Source of the DNA: 55-13 sp964501275
GTDB taxonomy: Bacteria; Armatimonadota; Fimbriimonadia; Fimbriimonadales; Fimbriimonadaceae
Direction: 5' to 3'
Assembly (NCBI GenBank): GCA_964501275.1
Contig: CAZCSP010000007.1
Span: forward strand, 1-64,000
Length of the DNA: 64,000 bases
The position numbers and the translations under genes were made by a program. The stretch's first letter is position 1. The number at the start of each line of letters is the position of its first letter. The notes below the pieces were generated by a model. The model did no database searches and had not been told where the DNA came from. It saw only the letters and a program-made list of their open reading frames with translations. Below, in pieces: positions 24,813-34,802 of this stretch.

Positions 24813-26162
24813 ATGAGCCACTCTTCGGAAGAAGTCAAGCCGATCGTTCGCATCTTGTGGGACCACAAGGGTCTTGTTAGCCTAGTTTTCGGTGTCGCCC
24901 TGGGCGCAGGCGTCCTTTATACAGTCCTTGCCAAACCCGTTTGGGAAGCCTCCGCCACCATCGTTTTCCCCTCCCGCACTCCCAGCATCCTGGGTGCGGG
25001 AGGCATGAGCGAGCAGGGCTCCCTGGCCTCCGCCCTCACCGGCGGCCCCACCCCGCTCAAGATTTACAAGGGCTTTTTGGAGAGCGAGAGAGTTCTGAGA
25101 ATGGTCTCCGAGGAGACCGGCCTGAAGCGCAAAGAGGTCTTCCGAGTGCGTGAGATTGTGGATCAAACCATGGAGAGCAGCCTCACCGTCACCGCTCGAA
25201 GTCGAGACGCCGAGGCGGCCAAGAAGATCGTCCAAGCCCACCTCGACGCCCTCGACAAGGTGAATGCCGAAGTCAACGAGCCGCTTTATGAAGACGACTC
25301 CCGAGTCCTGGGCGAGAAGCTAACCGAGCAGAAGCGACGAGTCGAGCGCTTTGAGCGCGACCTGCTGGTCTTCCAGCGCAGCGCCGTCACCGCCCCGATG
25401 CTGGGATCTAGTCCTAGTAGTAAAGACAACTCAGTAGTCTCTGGTCCCTCGCGATGGCAAGACATGCAGCGACAGTTGGAGATCGGGATTCAGCGGGTAA
25501 ATGGCAATCTCCGGTCCATCCGCAACCAGATCAAGGCCACGGGCAGTTCCGGCCAAGTCCCCTCCAACTTGCCCCCGGTCAAGAAGTGGCGCGAACGCCT
25601 AGTGGAGTTGGAGTACGAATTGAAGCTGAAGGAACTCTCCTTCGCCCCCGAATCCCCCGAGCTTCAGAACCTGAAGGAGACGGTTAAAGAGACTCGCTCT
25701 ATGATGCAGAAAGAGATCGCGGCCTATACCGGAGCGGTAAAGTCGGGCGCAATCGACCCCACGGCGACTGAGGAGTCGATTGCGGGGCTGACCACCGAGA
25801 AGCTCGGTTTGGAAGCCCAGTTGGCGGCGGTCAAGCGGCTGGCGGCCCTGGCCCCCAAAGAGTCCATCACCCTGGCCCAACTCACCCGCGAATTGGCCAC
25901 CCAAAGCACCATCCTCCAGCAGGTTCAGGCGCAGTACGAGTTGGCGAAGATTCAGGAGATGCGCAACCCTAACCGGTGGCAAATCCTGGACGAGGCCGAA
26001 GTGGCGGAAGAACCGGTGAACAAGAGCTTTGGCAAGGCAGGCGCGATCTTTGGTCTCCTTGGGATGGTTTTGGGCACGATGGCGGCGATGGTCGCCGAAG
26101 GCCGGAAGGCCAGGCCCGCGGAGCCGAAGCAGGAATCCCAACCTCTGCGAGAGGCTGCTTAA
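24813..26162 (+). CDS. Wzz-type polysaccharide chain-length/co-polymerase protein
   Basis: 449 residues. Membrane helix 1 at ~24-45 (SLVFGVALGAGVLYTVLA), a long periplasmic coiled-coil region with GNVR-like heptads to ~400, and membrane helix 2 at ~415-432. No cytoplasmic tyrosine-kinase domain, so it is a pure co-polymerase. A short stretch around 25408-25446 (SSPSSKDNSVVSG) uses AGT/TCA-type codons unlike its surroundings and may be an inserted repeat. Next genes encode the flippase and polymerase. Confidence 0.87.
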   Translation: MSHSSEEVKPIVRILWDHKGLVSLVFGVALGAGVLYTVLAKPVWEASATIVFPSRTPSILGAGGMSEQGSLASALTGGPTPLKIYKGFLESERVLRMVSEETGLKRKEVFRVREIVDQTMESSLTVTARSRDAEAAKKIVQAHLDALDKVNAEVNEPLYEDDSRVLGEKLTEQKRRVERFERDLLVFQRSAVTAPMLGSSPSSKDNSVVSGPSRWQDMQRQLEIGIQRVNGNLRSIRNQIKATGSSGQVPSNLPPVKKWRERLVELEYELKLKELSFAPESPELQNLKETVKETRSMMQKEIAAYTGAVKSGAIDPTATEESIAGLTTEKLGLEAQLAAVKRLAALAPKESITLAQLTRELATQSTILQQVQAQYELAKIQEMRNPNRWQILDEAEVAEEPVNKSFGKAGAIFGLLGMVLGTMAAMVAEGRKARPAEPKQESQPLREAA

Positions 26163-26163
26163 G

Positions 26164-27660
26164 GTGGCCTTATCTATTCGACGAAAAGCCGCCTTGGCGA
26201 CCTTTTTTGGGTCAGGCTCCACCACCCTGATCGCCGCCCTCCAGTCGATCCTGCTCCTGCCTCTGTACCTACGGTTCATCGGCGCAGAGACTTACGGCGT
26301 CTGGCTGGCGACGGGGGAGATCCTGTTGTGGATCGTGGCGTTCGACTGTGGTATCCCGAATCTGATGATCCAGCGGATCGGAGCGGCCCACGCCCAGGGG
26401 CGGACCGCCGACATCGGGCGACACTTTGCAACCTGCCTCCTGCTTTTGAGCGCGGTCGCGGTCGTCCTGTCGGGAATTCTCTGGGCGGCGGCGCCGTTGA
26501 TAGTCCAGGTCTTTGACCGTGGCAATGTGGCCGCCGATTCCCTCATCGGTCCTCTGCGACTGGCCGCCTTGGCCACCGGAATCGTTCTGTTGAATTACGC
26601 TTTCCAGGGCTTGGCGAGGGCTCTGCAACTCACTGCCCTGCCCAACCTGGCGGCGGTGGTCTCGACGCTTGGTGGGTTCGCCGCAACCTACGGCCTTCTG
26701 GTGAGCGGCTACGGCCTCCAGGCGATCGCCATGGGTCTATTGATTCGGAGCGCCGGGACTCTGTTGGGCGGCATGATGGTTCTTCTGCTGGCTGGAGGAT
26801 TCCGATCCGCTCGGCAAGGCCTCCGCCCCTCGCGGACGGTAGCTAGGGAGTACATCCGAGAGACGCCGCTACTCCTCACCTCCGGCTTGGCCTATGCCCT
26901 GATGACCAACAGCCAGATCGTCATCGCCAACTTCATTCTCGGTCCCACGGCGGCGGTTCTGCTTAGCACGACCCGGCGGCTTTCCGACCTCATTAAGTCG
27001 GTTTTGGACATGGCCTCCTACTCCACCGAGGGCGGCTTGGCCCACCTCTTTGGATCGGGTGATCGAGCGAAGGCGGTGCGGGTTCTGCGGGAGATCGATG
27101 AACGGTTCCACCTGGTTGCCATTGCGATGCTGGCCGGATTTGTGGCGGTGAACGGGGCGTTTGTGCCGCTGTGGACCAAGGGCCAGTTCCATCCCGGCTA
27201 CGCGCTTACGCTCTGGATCGCGGCGCGGGCCTTCACCACGACCTGGGGCTACATGGGCATCGCTCGGCTTCGGGCCAGCGGGGCTTTTCGACTGGCGTCC
27301 GGCATCCTTCTCGGCGACTGCGCGTGTCGCATTCTGGCGATGGTGGCAGGCGCCAGTTATTGGGGCCTCTTGGGGCTGTGCGTGGGGGCGGCTTTGCCCT
27401 CGATCTTCTTCGGATTCCTGGCCCGGACCAAGCTGGAGTCGCACTGGGGCGCGCTGCCCCGATTCAACCCCGCCTTGGCGGCGGCTTGCGTCGGAGTCGG
27501 CGCTTTGGCCACGGCCATCGGTTTTCTGGCCTCTCCCGCGAATTGGATGGGAGTGGTGGGGCTTGGGATGGCGGCAACCGGCGGAGCCGCGGCGATCCTG
27601 TTCCTTGCGATGCGCAGACCAGTCGCGTCGGAGCCAGTAGCTCTCGGGAGGGCGGCTTGA
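26164..27660 (+). CDS. Wzx-like polysaccharide flippase (MOP superfamily)
   Basis: 498 residues from a GTG at 26164, two bases after the Wzz-like stop. About 12-14 hydrophobic segments, including the N-terminal FFGSGSTTLIAALQSILLLPLYLRFIG-type start of lipid-linked oligosaccharide flippases. It would move lipid-linked repeat units across the inner membrane. It ends with a TTGA overlap, where the next gene starts at TTG. Confidence 0.88.
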   Translation: MALSIRRKAALATFFGSGSTTLIAALQSILLLPLYLRFIGAETYGVWLATGEILLWIVAFDCGIPNLMIQRIGAAHAQGRTADIGRHFATCLLLLSAVAVVLSGILWAAAPLIVQVFDRGNVAADSLIGPLRLAALATGIVLLNYAFQGLARALQLTALPNLAAVVSTLGGFAATYGLLVSGYGLQAIAMGLLIRSAGTLLGGMMVLLLAGGFRSARQGLRPSRTVAREYIRETPLLLTSGLAYALMTNSQIVIANFILGPTAAVLLSTTRRLSDLIKSVLDMASYSTEGGLAHLFGSGDRAKAVRVLREIDERFHLVAIAMLAGFVAVNGAFVPLWTKGQFHPGYALTLWIAARAFTTTWGYMGIARLRASGAFRLASGILLGDCACRILAMVAGASYWGLLGLCVGAALPSIFFGFLARTKLESHWGALPRFNPALAAACVGVGALATAIGFLASPANWMGVVGLGMAATGGAAAILFLAMRRPVASEPVALGRAA

Positions 27661-28988
27661 GTCTGGTCCTTCGAAAACCGGCGTCAATAGGTCAAGCCAT
27701 TGCGCTTGATTGGGGACGCCGATTGGCCCCGATCCTGGTCGTTCAGGCCTACCTCTGGCTGACTCTGGCCCTCTATGCTTTTAGCCCCTGGAACTGGCCG
27801 ATGCGCGATCCCGGCAGGCTGTACGGCTTTGTGATCGGCTGCCATCTGTCTCTGCTGGCGGGCTACCTTTGCTTCGCCCACCGCTCGCCCCGCCCGTCGC
27901 CTTACGCCGACCGACCCATGAAACTCGTTCAGATGGCGATCTGGGCCAGTTTGCTGATCCTTCCCCTGACCAGCTACGCCCGCACGGGCAAGTGGATTCC
28001 GAACATCATGGGTAGCCTCGCCAACCCTGGGCAGGCCTATATGGAAGCGCATATGTTCGCGGCCTATTCCACCAACGCCGGGGCCTATCTGCGAATCCTG
28101 GCCAGCCCCCTGTTATTGATGCTTTTCCCGATGGCGGTCTTCTATTGGGCAAGGCTGGGACGCTTGACTCGGTGGGCGGTGGTTTTCTGTGCGCTGGGGA
28201 TTGTGCTGATTTCGGTCTCGACCGGACAGCGGCGAGACATCGCCGACCTGCTGGTGACCCTGCCGCTCGTTCTGACCGCAAGCCACTGGGCCAACGTCAC
28301 CCGGGTAAGACCCGCGACCCGTCGCCTCCTCGTTCTTGGGATGCTGGGCGCGATCGCGATGTTCCAGGTCTACTTCGCGTATTCGCATATCAGTCGCGTG
28401 GGCGCAGACACGGCTGCCTACGCCGTGAACCCGGCCACCCGCCAGCACCCGAACCGCGACCACCCGATTCTGGAGGTCATCCCCGAGGAAGCCCATGCCG
28501 GATTCCTGGCCTTCGCCAACTACATGTCCACCGGCTACTTCGGCCTGAGCCTCAGTCTGGATCGTGAGCACCAGCCGATGTACGGGTTTGGGCACAGCAT
28601 GTTCCTCACCCGCAACTACGAGCGGTTTGCCAACGACGAGACCTTTGGCCAACGATCCCTGCCCGTCATCATCTCGGAGAAAGATGGGTTCAAGTATCCG
28701 GTCTACTGGTGTACCGCGTATCCCTACTTCCTGAACGACCTGGGCACGCTGGGAACCATGGCGCTCATGTTTGGCTTCGGGGCGCTTTTGGCCCTCTCCT
28801 GGGTGGATATGCTCAGCGGGCGCAGCCCCTACGCCGTGGCCATGTTTTGGCTGCTGGCGATCCTCATTTTCTACCTGCCCGCCACGAACCGAATGCTCCA
28901 GGATGGAGAGGGCGTGGCGGCATTTTACATTTGGCTCTTTGTCTACCTTCGAGGTCGGACGATGAAGAAAAGGACTCTGTCTGCATGA
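27657..28988 (+). CDS. Wzy-like oligosaccharide repeat-unit polymerase (membrane)
   Basis: 443 residues from a TTG at 27657, overlapping the flippase stop. About ten hydrophobic segments with one large polar loop (~240-340), the layout of Wzy polymerases; sequence signatures are too weak in this family to prove it. It stands between the flippase and the glycosyltransferases, as in Wzx/Wzy-dependent loci. It overlaps the next gene by ATGA. Confidence 0.75.
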   Translation: MSLVLRKPASIGQAIALDWGRRLAPILVVQAYLWLTLALYAFSPWNWPMRDPGRLYGFVIGCHLSLLAGYLCFAHRSPRPSPYADRPMKLVQMAIWASLLILPLTSYARTGKWIPNIMGSLANPGQAYMEAHMFAAYSTNAGAYLRILASPLLLMLFPMAVFYWARLGRLTRWAVVFCALGIVLISVSTGQRRDIADLLVTLPLVLTASHWANVTRVRPATRRLLVLGMLGAIAMFQVYFAYSHISRVGADTAAYAVNPATRQHPNRDHPILEVIPEEAHAGFLAFANYMSTGYFGLSLSLDREHQPMYGFGHSMFLTRNYERFANDETFGQRSLPVIISEKDGFKYPVYWCTAYPYFLNDLGTLGTMALMFGFGALLALSWVDMLSGRSPYAVAMFWLLAILIFYLPATNRMLQDGEGVAAFYIWLFVYLRGRTMKKRTLSA

Positions 28989-30202
28989 AGAAGAACCTAA
29001 AAATCGCGATCGCCTACTTCGGCGCCTTTGCCCCGGATCGGCCCGACTACAAGACTCCTGCGTCCAGTACGGCGGGGAACTTGTTCCAGCTCAATTTCCT
29101 GAGCGCATTGCGCCGATCCCGGCTGCCGATGCCTCAGGTGTACAGCTATCTGCCGATGCCGTCTTTCCCCCGGCACAAGCAGCTCATCTATCGGGGCGGG
29201 CGGGATCGGTTGAACGATGGGACGAGCGTGAAGTTTCTGCCGTTCTTGAATCTAGGCCCCCTGAAGATCGCCACTCTGGGGATCGCCAGCTTTGCCCAAA
29301 CCCTGGCCTGGTCGTGGCGGAATCGGAAGGCGGAGCGGCGGATCGTCATCGCCTATAACCTGAACGCGCCGCCCGCTTGGCCCCTGTGGCTGGCGTGCCG
29401 TCTGGCGAAGTGCGAATTTGTGCCGTTCATCGGCGACATCTACGTTCCCGGAGAGGTCATCGCCGACAACTGGCTGCGGCGGCTGGAGTTCGACACCCAG
29501 AAGAGGATCATTCCGAAAGTCGATGGCCTTCTGGTGGCGAACAAGGCGATTGTGGAGGACTTTGCCCAGGGGCGGGAGTCGCTCTTGATCGAGGGCGGCG
29601 TGCCGGAGAGTTTTCTGAGGAAGTTTGAGGGGTCGGCGGAACGCGAGGCGCGGGCTTTCCATGTGGTGTTTGCCGGACAACTCAGCCAACTGAACGGGGT
29701 GGAGTTGCTGTTGGACGCCATCGCCAAGGTCGACGACCCGAGCATCCGCATCACCATCGCAGGGACCGGACCGTTGCATGAGCGAGTGAAGAAGGCGGCG
29801 ATGCTTGATTCGCGGATCGTCTACGCAGGGTTGCTTCCGCATCGGGACTTGGTGGAGGTCTACAAGAGCGCCGACCTGGTACTGAGTCTGCGGCGCACCG
29901 ATAACCAGACCCACCGCTACGTTTTCCCATCCAAAGTCGTGGAGTGCCTCGCGACCGGCGTTCCTCTCCTCACCACCTGCACCGGCCACGCCGCGTCGGA
30001 GTTCGGGCCGTTTGCGATCCTGCTCGACGAGGAGACCCCCGAGGCGTTGGCGGCGAAGATCGAGGAGGTCATGGCTTGGCCGGAGGCTCGACGTGGCGAG
30101 ATCGGCCAGCGGGCGCAGGCTTACGTTCGCGAGAACCGGACTTGGGAGTCCAACATCGTCCGGTTGGAGGCCTACCTGGAGACCAGTCGGAGGGCCGCTT
30201 GA
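28985..30202 (+). CDS. Glycosyltransferase, GT4-like
   Basis: 405 residues from an ATG that overlaps the Wzy-like stop. GT-B pattern: the C-terminal half has VVFAGQLSQLNGVELLLDAI and the donor-loop region VFPSKVVECLATGVPLL near residue 320, with Pro-rich N-terminal sugar-acceptor part. It probably adds a sugar to the lipid-linked unit on the cytoplasmic side. The sugar cannot be read from sequence. Confidence 0.82.
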   Translation: MKKNLKIAIAYFGAFAPDRPDYKTPASSTAGNLFQLNFLSALRRSRLPMPQVYSYLPMPSFPRHKQLIYRGGRDRLNDGTSVKFLPFLNLGPLKIATLGIASFAQTLAWSWRNRKAERRIVIAYNLNAPPAWPLWLACRLAKCEFVPFIGDIYVPGEVIADNWLRRLEFDTQKRIIPKVDGLLVANKAIVEDFAQGRESLLIEGGVPESFLRKFEGSAEREARAFHVVFAGQLSQLNGVELLLDAIAKVDDPSIRITIAGTGPLHERVKKAAMLDSRIVYAGLLPHRDLVEVYKSADLVLSLRRTDNQTHRYVFPSKVVECLATGVPLLTTCTGHAASEFGPFAILLDEETPEALAAKIEEVMAWPEARRGEIGQRAQAYVRENRTWESNIVRLEAYLETSRRAA

Positions 30203-31356
30203 GCAAGCCCCGCGTCCTCATCTTCGTGGACTACTACCTGCCGGGATTCAAGGCGGGCGGACCGATTGCGTCGGTGAGTCGCATGGTGGCGGAACTTCGC
30301 GACCGGTACGACATCCGTATCTTCACGCGGGATCGGGACCTGGGAGACGACCGCCCCTATTCTGGGATCGCGCCGAACCGGTGGAACGATCTTGATGGGA
30401 TCGCGGTGTATTACGCCAGCCCCGACAAGCTTCTTGCCGCGCACATCGAATCCGTGGCAAACAGTTGCGCGCCGGATCTTGTCTATCTCAACAGCTACTT
30501 CTCCGTCCTTTCCCGAACCGTGCTCTCCCTCTCCAAAAAAGGAAGGCTGGGCCAGTCGAAGATCGCGCTGGCTCCTCGGGGCGAGTTCTCGCTTGGAGCG
30601 TTGGCGTTGAAGGCGGTGAAGAAAAAGGCTTATCTGCGCTATGCCCGGATCGCCGGGCTGACCAGCGATGTCGTTTGGCACGTCTCGTCGGAGCATGAGC
30701 GGCGGGATGTATTGCGGGCGGTGGGGCGGAACAGCCGCACCATCGTCGAGGCGCCTGGACTGCCGACGCATCGCAAAGAGGTCGCGGCTACGTCCATCCT
30801 CAAGGAATCAGGGGCGGCAAGCTTCGCCTGGCTATCCCGAATCTCGCCCAAGAAGAACCTTTTTGGCGCGATCCAGATGCTGGGACAGATTCAGCGCGAG
30901 GCGACGCTGACGATCTACGGTCCCATCGAGGACCGGGCTTACTGGCAGGAGTGCCAACAGGTGATCCGCTTTCTACCCAAGAACGTGAAAGTCGTCTACG
31001 TCGGAGGCCTGCGGCCTGAGGAGGTGGTTTCCACCTTGGCAGGGCACCACTTCTTCCTGTTTCCGACCTTCGGCGAGAACTTCGGGCACGTCATTCCCGA
31101 GGCGCTGTCGGCGGGTTGCCCCGTCTTGCTGAGCGATCAGACTCCGTGGCTGGACCTGAACGAGCGGTCGGCGGGTTGGGTGATGCCCTTGGAAGACAGC
31201 CTGGCTTGGCGGGAATGTATCCAAACGTGTATCGATATGAGCAACGAACGTTACCAAAAGATGAAGATATCCACTCAGGAGTACATCGATGAAGTTTCGG
31301 ATCGGCAGTTGGCCGGTGGCCCACCGCACCTTTTTGAGATAGCGCTGGCCAGTTGA
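30199..31356 (+). CDS. Glycosyltransferase, GT4 family
   Basis: 385 residues from a TTG at 30199 that overlaps the previous TGA. N-terminus LIFVDYYLPGFKAGGPIASVSRMV and the GT4 hallmarks ISPKKNLFGAIQML and FPTFGENFGHVIPEALSAG (the EX7E region). It probably adds one sugar of the repeat unit. A repeat-rich gap separates it from the nucleotide-sugar genes. Confidence 0.85.
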   Translation: MSKPRVLIFVDYYLPGFKAGGPIASVSRMVAELRDRYDIRIFTRDRDLGDDRPYSGIAPNRWNDLDGIAVYYASPDKLLAAHIESVANSCAPDLVYLNSYFSVLSRTVLSLSKKGRLGQSKIALAPRGEFSLGALALKAVKKKAYLRYARIAGLTSDVVWHVSSEHERRDVLRAVGRNSRTIVEAPGLPTHRKEVAATSILKESGAASFAWLSRISPKKNLFGAIQMLGQIQREATLTIYGPIEDRAYWQECQQVIRFLPKNVKVVYVGGLRPEEVVSTLAGHHFFLFPTFGENFGHVIPEALSAGCPVLLSDQTPWLDLNERSAGWVMPLEDSLAWRECIQTCIDMSNERYQKMKISTQEYIDEVSDRQLAGGPPHLFEIALAS

Positions 31357-31379
31357 GGTTCTTCACCCAGGCATTCAGT

Positions 31380-31625
31380 TCACCCCAAAGGGGTAATGCC
31401 CAACAGCGAAGGGTTGCGCGGCCCGTCTTCCAGAGGGTTTCTCCTTCCTCAACGTCAAGGCCGCGCTACCCTGGTAAACGCCGCCCAAACTTCCCTTACC
31501 CTGAAAGGGTTACACCCTACAAACTTGTAGAGTGCAGCCCCGTTGGGGCTGGGGAGATTGGGTGGCAAGTACCAGGGTGGCGGCTTCGCCTGACCCTTCG
31601 CTGTTGAGCATGATCCCTTCGGGAT
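31380..31625. repeat. Complex nested inverted-repeat element, no gene
   Basis: The outer arms 31390-31419 and 31588-31617 (cccaacagcgaagggt facing acccttcgctgttgagc) and inner arms 31457-31486 and 31560-31586 (taccctggtaaacgccg against its complement) pair in a nested fashion. Smaller self-complementary stems sit inside (accctgaaagggt; agccccgttggggct). It fills the space between glycosyltransferase and reductase genes (31357-31781). Confidence 0.75.
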
Positions 31626-31781
31626 GGACGGGAACTACTGAAAGCTGTGACCGGGATCGGGCCTCGCATGGCAATTCTGCAAAACCCCACTTCTTGTCGA
31701 ATGTCCTGCAAAAAAGGACCTATCGAAATTGGACCAAAAAACCACTATTTCTACTAGGCTTAGGCCTTTTGGTGATTCTTG

Positions 31782-32672
31782 ATGAGAGCGCTCGTTTTAG
31801 GTGGACTGGGAATGTTGGGGCATCAAGTCGCCCGGCGATTCCAAACGACGGGAGAGACTTGGGCGACGGTGCGGAAATCCGACGACGTTGCCTTTGCCGC
31901 CGACCACTTGCCGGGAGTTCAAATCTATCCTGGCGTCGATGCCCAGCACTTTGACTCCATCCGGGCAGCGATTCAAGAGATTCAGCCGACTGTGGTGGTG
32001 AACTGTATCGGCATCATCAAGCAGGACGCGCTCGCTTACGACCCCACCGTCTCGATCGAAGTCAATGCGCTCTTGCCCCACCGGATCGCTGCGCTCTGTG
32101 AGGAGATCGGCGCGAGGCTCATCCACATCAGCACCGACTGCGTTTTCAGTGGAGCCAAGGGCGGCTATACCGAAGCTGATTTTGCCGACGCAAACGACCT
32201 CTATGGGCGGAGCAAATTTCTCGGCGAAGTCCACCGCCCGTCTGCCCTCACCCTCCGCACGTCCATCATCGGCCCCGAGCTTCGTTCTTCCCGGAGCCTG
32301 CTCGACTGGTTCCTCTCGCAGACCGGAACCGTCAACGGCTACACCCGAGCGATCTTCTCTGGCCTGACCACGCTGGAATTGAGCCGCGTGATCGTTCGTT
32401 GCGCCGATGACTGGACCAACCTGGGCGGACTCTATCAGGTCTCTGCGGACCCGATCAACAAATACGATTTGCTTAGCCTGGTGAGATCCCACTACGGTCT
32501 CGACACCGAGATTCAGGCTAAGGACGAGCCGGTCATCGACCGCAGTCTCGACAGCACCCATTTTCGAGAAGCCACCGGATACCAGCCTCCTAGCTGGGAC
32601 GAGATGGTTTCTGAATTAGCGGCTTTGCCGCAACCCGCACTTACTGGAGGAATCTATGTCTCTTCGCGATAA
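31782..32672 (+). CDS. SDR-type NAD(P)-dependent sugar reductase (RmlD/FnlB-like)
   Basis: 296 residues from ATG 31782. Rossmann motif LVLGGLGMLG (GG at 7-8), the STDCVFSG motif (117-124), and catalytic Tyr141-x3-Lys145 (YGRSK), as in dTDP-4-dehydrorhamnose reductase-like enzymes. Followed by a 4,6-dehydratase and a 2-epimerase, it probably reduces the 4-keto intermediate to make UDP-N-acetyl-L-fucosamine. It lacks the extra cupin domain of CapF. It overlaps the dehydratase gene by 17 bases. Confidence 0.83.
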   Translation: MRALVLGGLGMLGHQVARRFQTTGETWATVRKSDDVAFAADHLPGVQIYPGVDAQHFDSIRAAIQEIQPTVVVNCIGIIKQDALAYDPTVSIEVNALLPHRIAALCEEIGARLIHISTDCVFSGAKGGYTEADFADANDLYGRSKFLGEVHRPSALTLRTSIIGPELRSSRSLLDWFLSQTGTVNGYTRAIFSGLTTLELSRVIVRCADDWTNLGGLYQVSADPINKYDLLSLVRSHYGLDTEIQAKDEPVIDRSLDSTHFREATGYQPPSWDEMVSELAALPQPALTGGIYVSSR

Positions 32673-33705
32673 GCATGTTCTCGTCACTGGCGGCACGGGG
32701 TCGCTCGGCCACACCATCGTCCGCCGGATGCTCGGCCTTGGGCACGATGCGCCGAGGAAGATCACGGTCTTCTCCAGGGACGAGGCCAAACAGCACTACA
32801 TGAAGGTGGAGTACCGCACGCCCAAGCCGGGCCAGTGCGAGGTCGCTTTCCGTCGCGGCAAAGAGATTCTGAACTTCATCATCGGCGATATGCGGGACTA
32901 TGATTCGGTATGCCGAGCCCTCCAAGGTGTGGACATCGTGGTGAACGCCGCCGCCCTGAAGCAGGTTCCCAGTTGCGAACAGTATCCGTTCCAGGCCGTG
33001 CAGACGAACATTATCGGCGCCCAGAATCTGATCCGCGCCATCCGCGACACCGCGCCCCACATCCAGCAGGTGGTGGGCATCAGCACCGACAAGGCATGCA
33101 AGCCGATCAACGTCATGGGGATGTCGAAGGCGCTGATGGAGCGGCTCTTCATCGAGGCCAACCTCCAGTGCCTCAACACGCGTTTCAACCTCGTCCGATA
33201 CGGCAACGTGATCGCTTCTCGCGGCTCGGTTGTGCCTCTATTCGAGGAGCAGATCAAGAACGGCGGGCCGATCACTATCACCACCAAGGACATGACCCGG
33301 TTCCTATTGACCCTGGATCAGGCCGTGGACACCGTCTTTGCCGCCCTGGAGCATGGCCGTCCCGGCGAAACCTATGTTCCGATGGTGGATGCCGCTCGAA
33401 TCATCGATCTCGCACGGGTGATGATCGACGGTCGAGACGTGCCCATCGTGATCACCGGCATCCGCCCCGGCGAGAAGATTCATGAGATCATGGTTTCCGA
33501 TGAAGAGCGGTATCGAACCATCGAGCGCAAGGGCTACTACGTCATCCAGCCGATGCTGGAGGAGCTGCTTCCCGAGGTGGTGGACAACCCGGTTCTCACC
33601 GGCGAATACTCCTCAGCCGATGTGACGTTGAGCGATAACGCGATTCTCGAAATGATCAACCCGATCCTGGAGGAGGGACGCTTCACGATGGCGGTGGCGG
33701 CGTGA
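32656..33705 (+). CDS. UDP-N-acetylglucosamine 4,6-dehydratase (CapE/FnlA-like)
   Basis: 349 residues. Rossmann GTGSLG at 13-18, the active-site STDKACKP stretch at 143-150, and MGMSK (154-158). This is the CapE/FnlA pattern of inverting dehydratases that start L-fucosamine synthesis from UDP-GlcNAc; the FlaA1/PseB branch is a less likely alternative. Next gene is the 2-epimerase, with overlap ATG/GTG-TGA. Confidence 0.87.
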   Translation: MSLRDKHVLVTGGTGSLGHTIVRRMLGLGHDAPRKITVFSRDEAKQHYMKVEYRTPKPGQCEVAFRRGKEILNFIIGDMRDYDSVCRALQGVDIVVNAAALKQVPSCEQYPFQAVQTNIIGAQNLIRAIRDTAPHIQQVVGISTDKACKPINVMGMSKALMERLFIEANLQCLNTRFNLVRYGNVIASRGSVVPLFEEQIKNGGPITITTKDMTRFLLTLDQAVDTVFAALEHGRPGETYVPMVDAARIIDLARVMIDGRDVPIVITGIRPGEKIHEIMVSDEERYRTIERKGYYVIQPMLEELLPEVVDNPVLTGEYSSADVTLSDNAILEMINPILEEGRFTMAVAA

Positions 33706-34802
33706 AGATCGCCACCATCTGCGGAACCCGCCCCGAGATCATCCGGCTCAGCCGGGTGATCGACCTTTTGGACCAGCACTGCGATCACAAACTGGTCTAC
33801 ACCGGCCAAAACCACGACCCCAATCTCAGCACGATCTTCTTTGAGGAGCTTGGTGTGCGCAAGCCCGACGCCTGGTGGAACGTCCAGGCGAGGAACTTTG
33901 GGGAGCAGATCGGCAAGATCGTGGGCGAGGCGGTGGACTATTTCACGGCTGAACAGCCCGACCGGGTTTTGATCCTGGGAGATACCAACTCCGGCCTCGC
34001 CGCGATTGCCGCTGCCCGCCTTGGCATCCCGGTCTATCATATGGAGGCGGGCAACCGGTGCTACGACAACCGGGTTCCCGAAGAGGTGAATCGCCGGGTC
34101 ATCGACCATAGCAGCGAAGTCCTCCTCCCCTACACCCATCGGAGCAAAGAGAACCTGCTCGCCGAAGGCATCCACCGCGACCGCATCTACGTCACCGGCA
34201 ATCCGATTTTCGAGGTCATCGAACACTACTCGCCAGAGATCGATGCTTCGACAATCCTGGAAAGGCTGGAAGTCGATCCGGGCGGGTACTTCGCCGTGAC
34301 CCTGCATCGAAGCGAGAACGTGGACAACGAGAATCGGCTGGCGGCATTGCTTGCTGGTCTGGATTTAATCACCGAGCACTTCCGACGTCCGGTGATCGCC
34401 AGTCTGCACCCTCGCACGGCTGACAAAATCAAGAAATTCGACCTCGCTCCCAAGTCCTCCCTGGTGAAGTTCGTCACCCCGATGGGCTTCCATGATTTTG
34501 TGAAGTTGGAGAAGAACGCCTTCGCCGTCCTTACCGACAGCGGGACCGTTCAGGAGGAGGCGGCAATTCTTAGGATTCCTAACGTAATCGTTAGGGATGT
34601 TACCGAACGGGCCGAAGCGATCGAGGCGGGGTCGGGAATTCTGTCGGGGGCTCAGCCGGATGAGGTTCTCGGGGCCTTGAGGTTCGCAGTAGCATCCGCT
34701 ACTGATTGGACGCTCCCGGATGAATACTTACAGCCAAACGTTGCGTCGATCGTTTCTCGAATTGTGCTTGGATATCGCCACTCGGCAAGAGCGGCGGCAT
34801 GA
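33702..34802 (+). CDS. UDP-GlcNAc/UDP-N-acetyl-sugar 2-epimerase (FnlC/CapG-like)
   Basis: 366 residues from the GTG at 33702, overlapping the dehydratase stop. The family signature IATICGTRPEIIR is at the N-terminus (CGTRPE at 7-12), with GDTNSGLAA, HMEAGNRCYDNRVPEEVNR and the conserved LHRSENV and DSGTVQEEA sites. In the CapEFG/FnlABC pathway this inverts C2 to give UDP-L-FucNAc. WecB of other pathways is the closest alternative. Confidence 0.9.
   Translation: MKIATICGTRPEIIRLSRVIDLLDQHCDHKLVYTGQNHDPNLSTIFFEELGVRKPDAWWNVQARNFGEQIGKIVGEAVDYFTAEQPDRVLILGDTNSGLAAIAAARLGIPVYHMEAGNRCYDNRVPEEVNRRVIDHSSEVLLPYTHRSKENLLAEGIHRDRIYVTGNPIFEVIEHYSPEIDASTILERLEVDPGGYFAVTLHRSENVDNENRLAALLAGLDLITEHFRRPVIASLHPRTADKIKKFDLAPKSSLVKFVTPMGFHDFVKLEKNAFAVLTDSGTVQEEAAILRIPNVIVRDVTERAEAIEAGSGILSGAQPDEVLGALRFAVASATDWTLPDEYLQPNVASIVSRIVLGYRHSARAAA

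Noticed and set aside
34568..34600. Palindrome cctaacgtaatcgttagg inside the 2-epimerase gene
   Set aside because: It codes for conserved family residues (IPNVIVRDVTERAE), so it is probably incidental.
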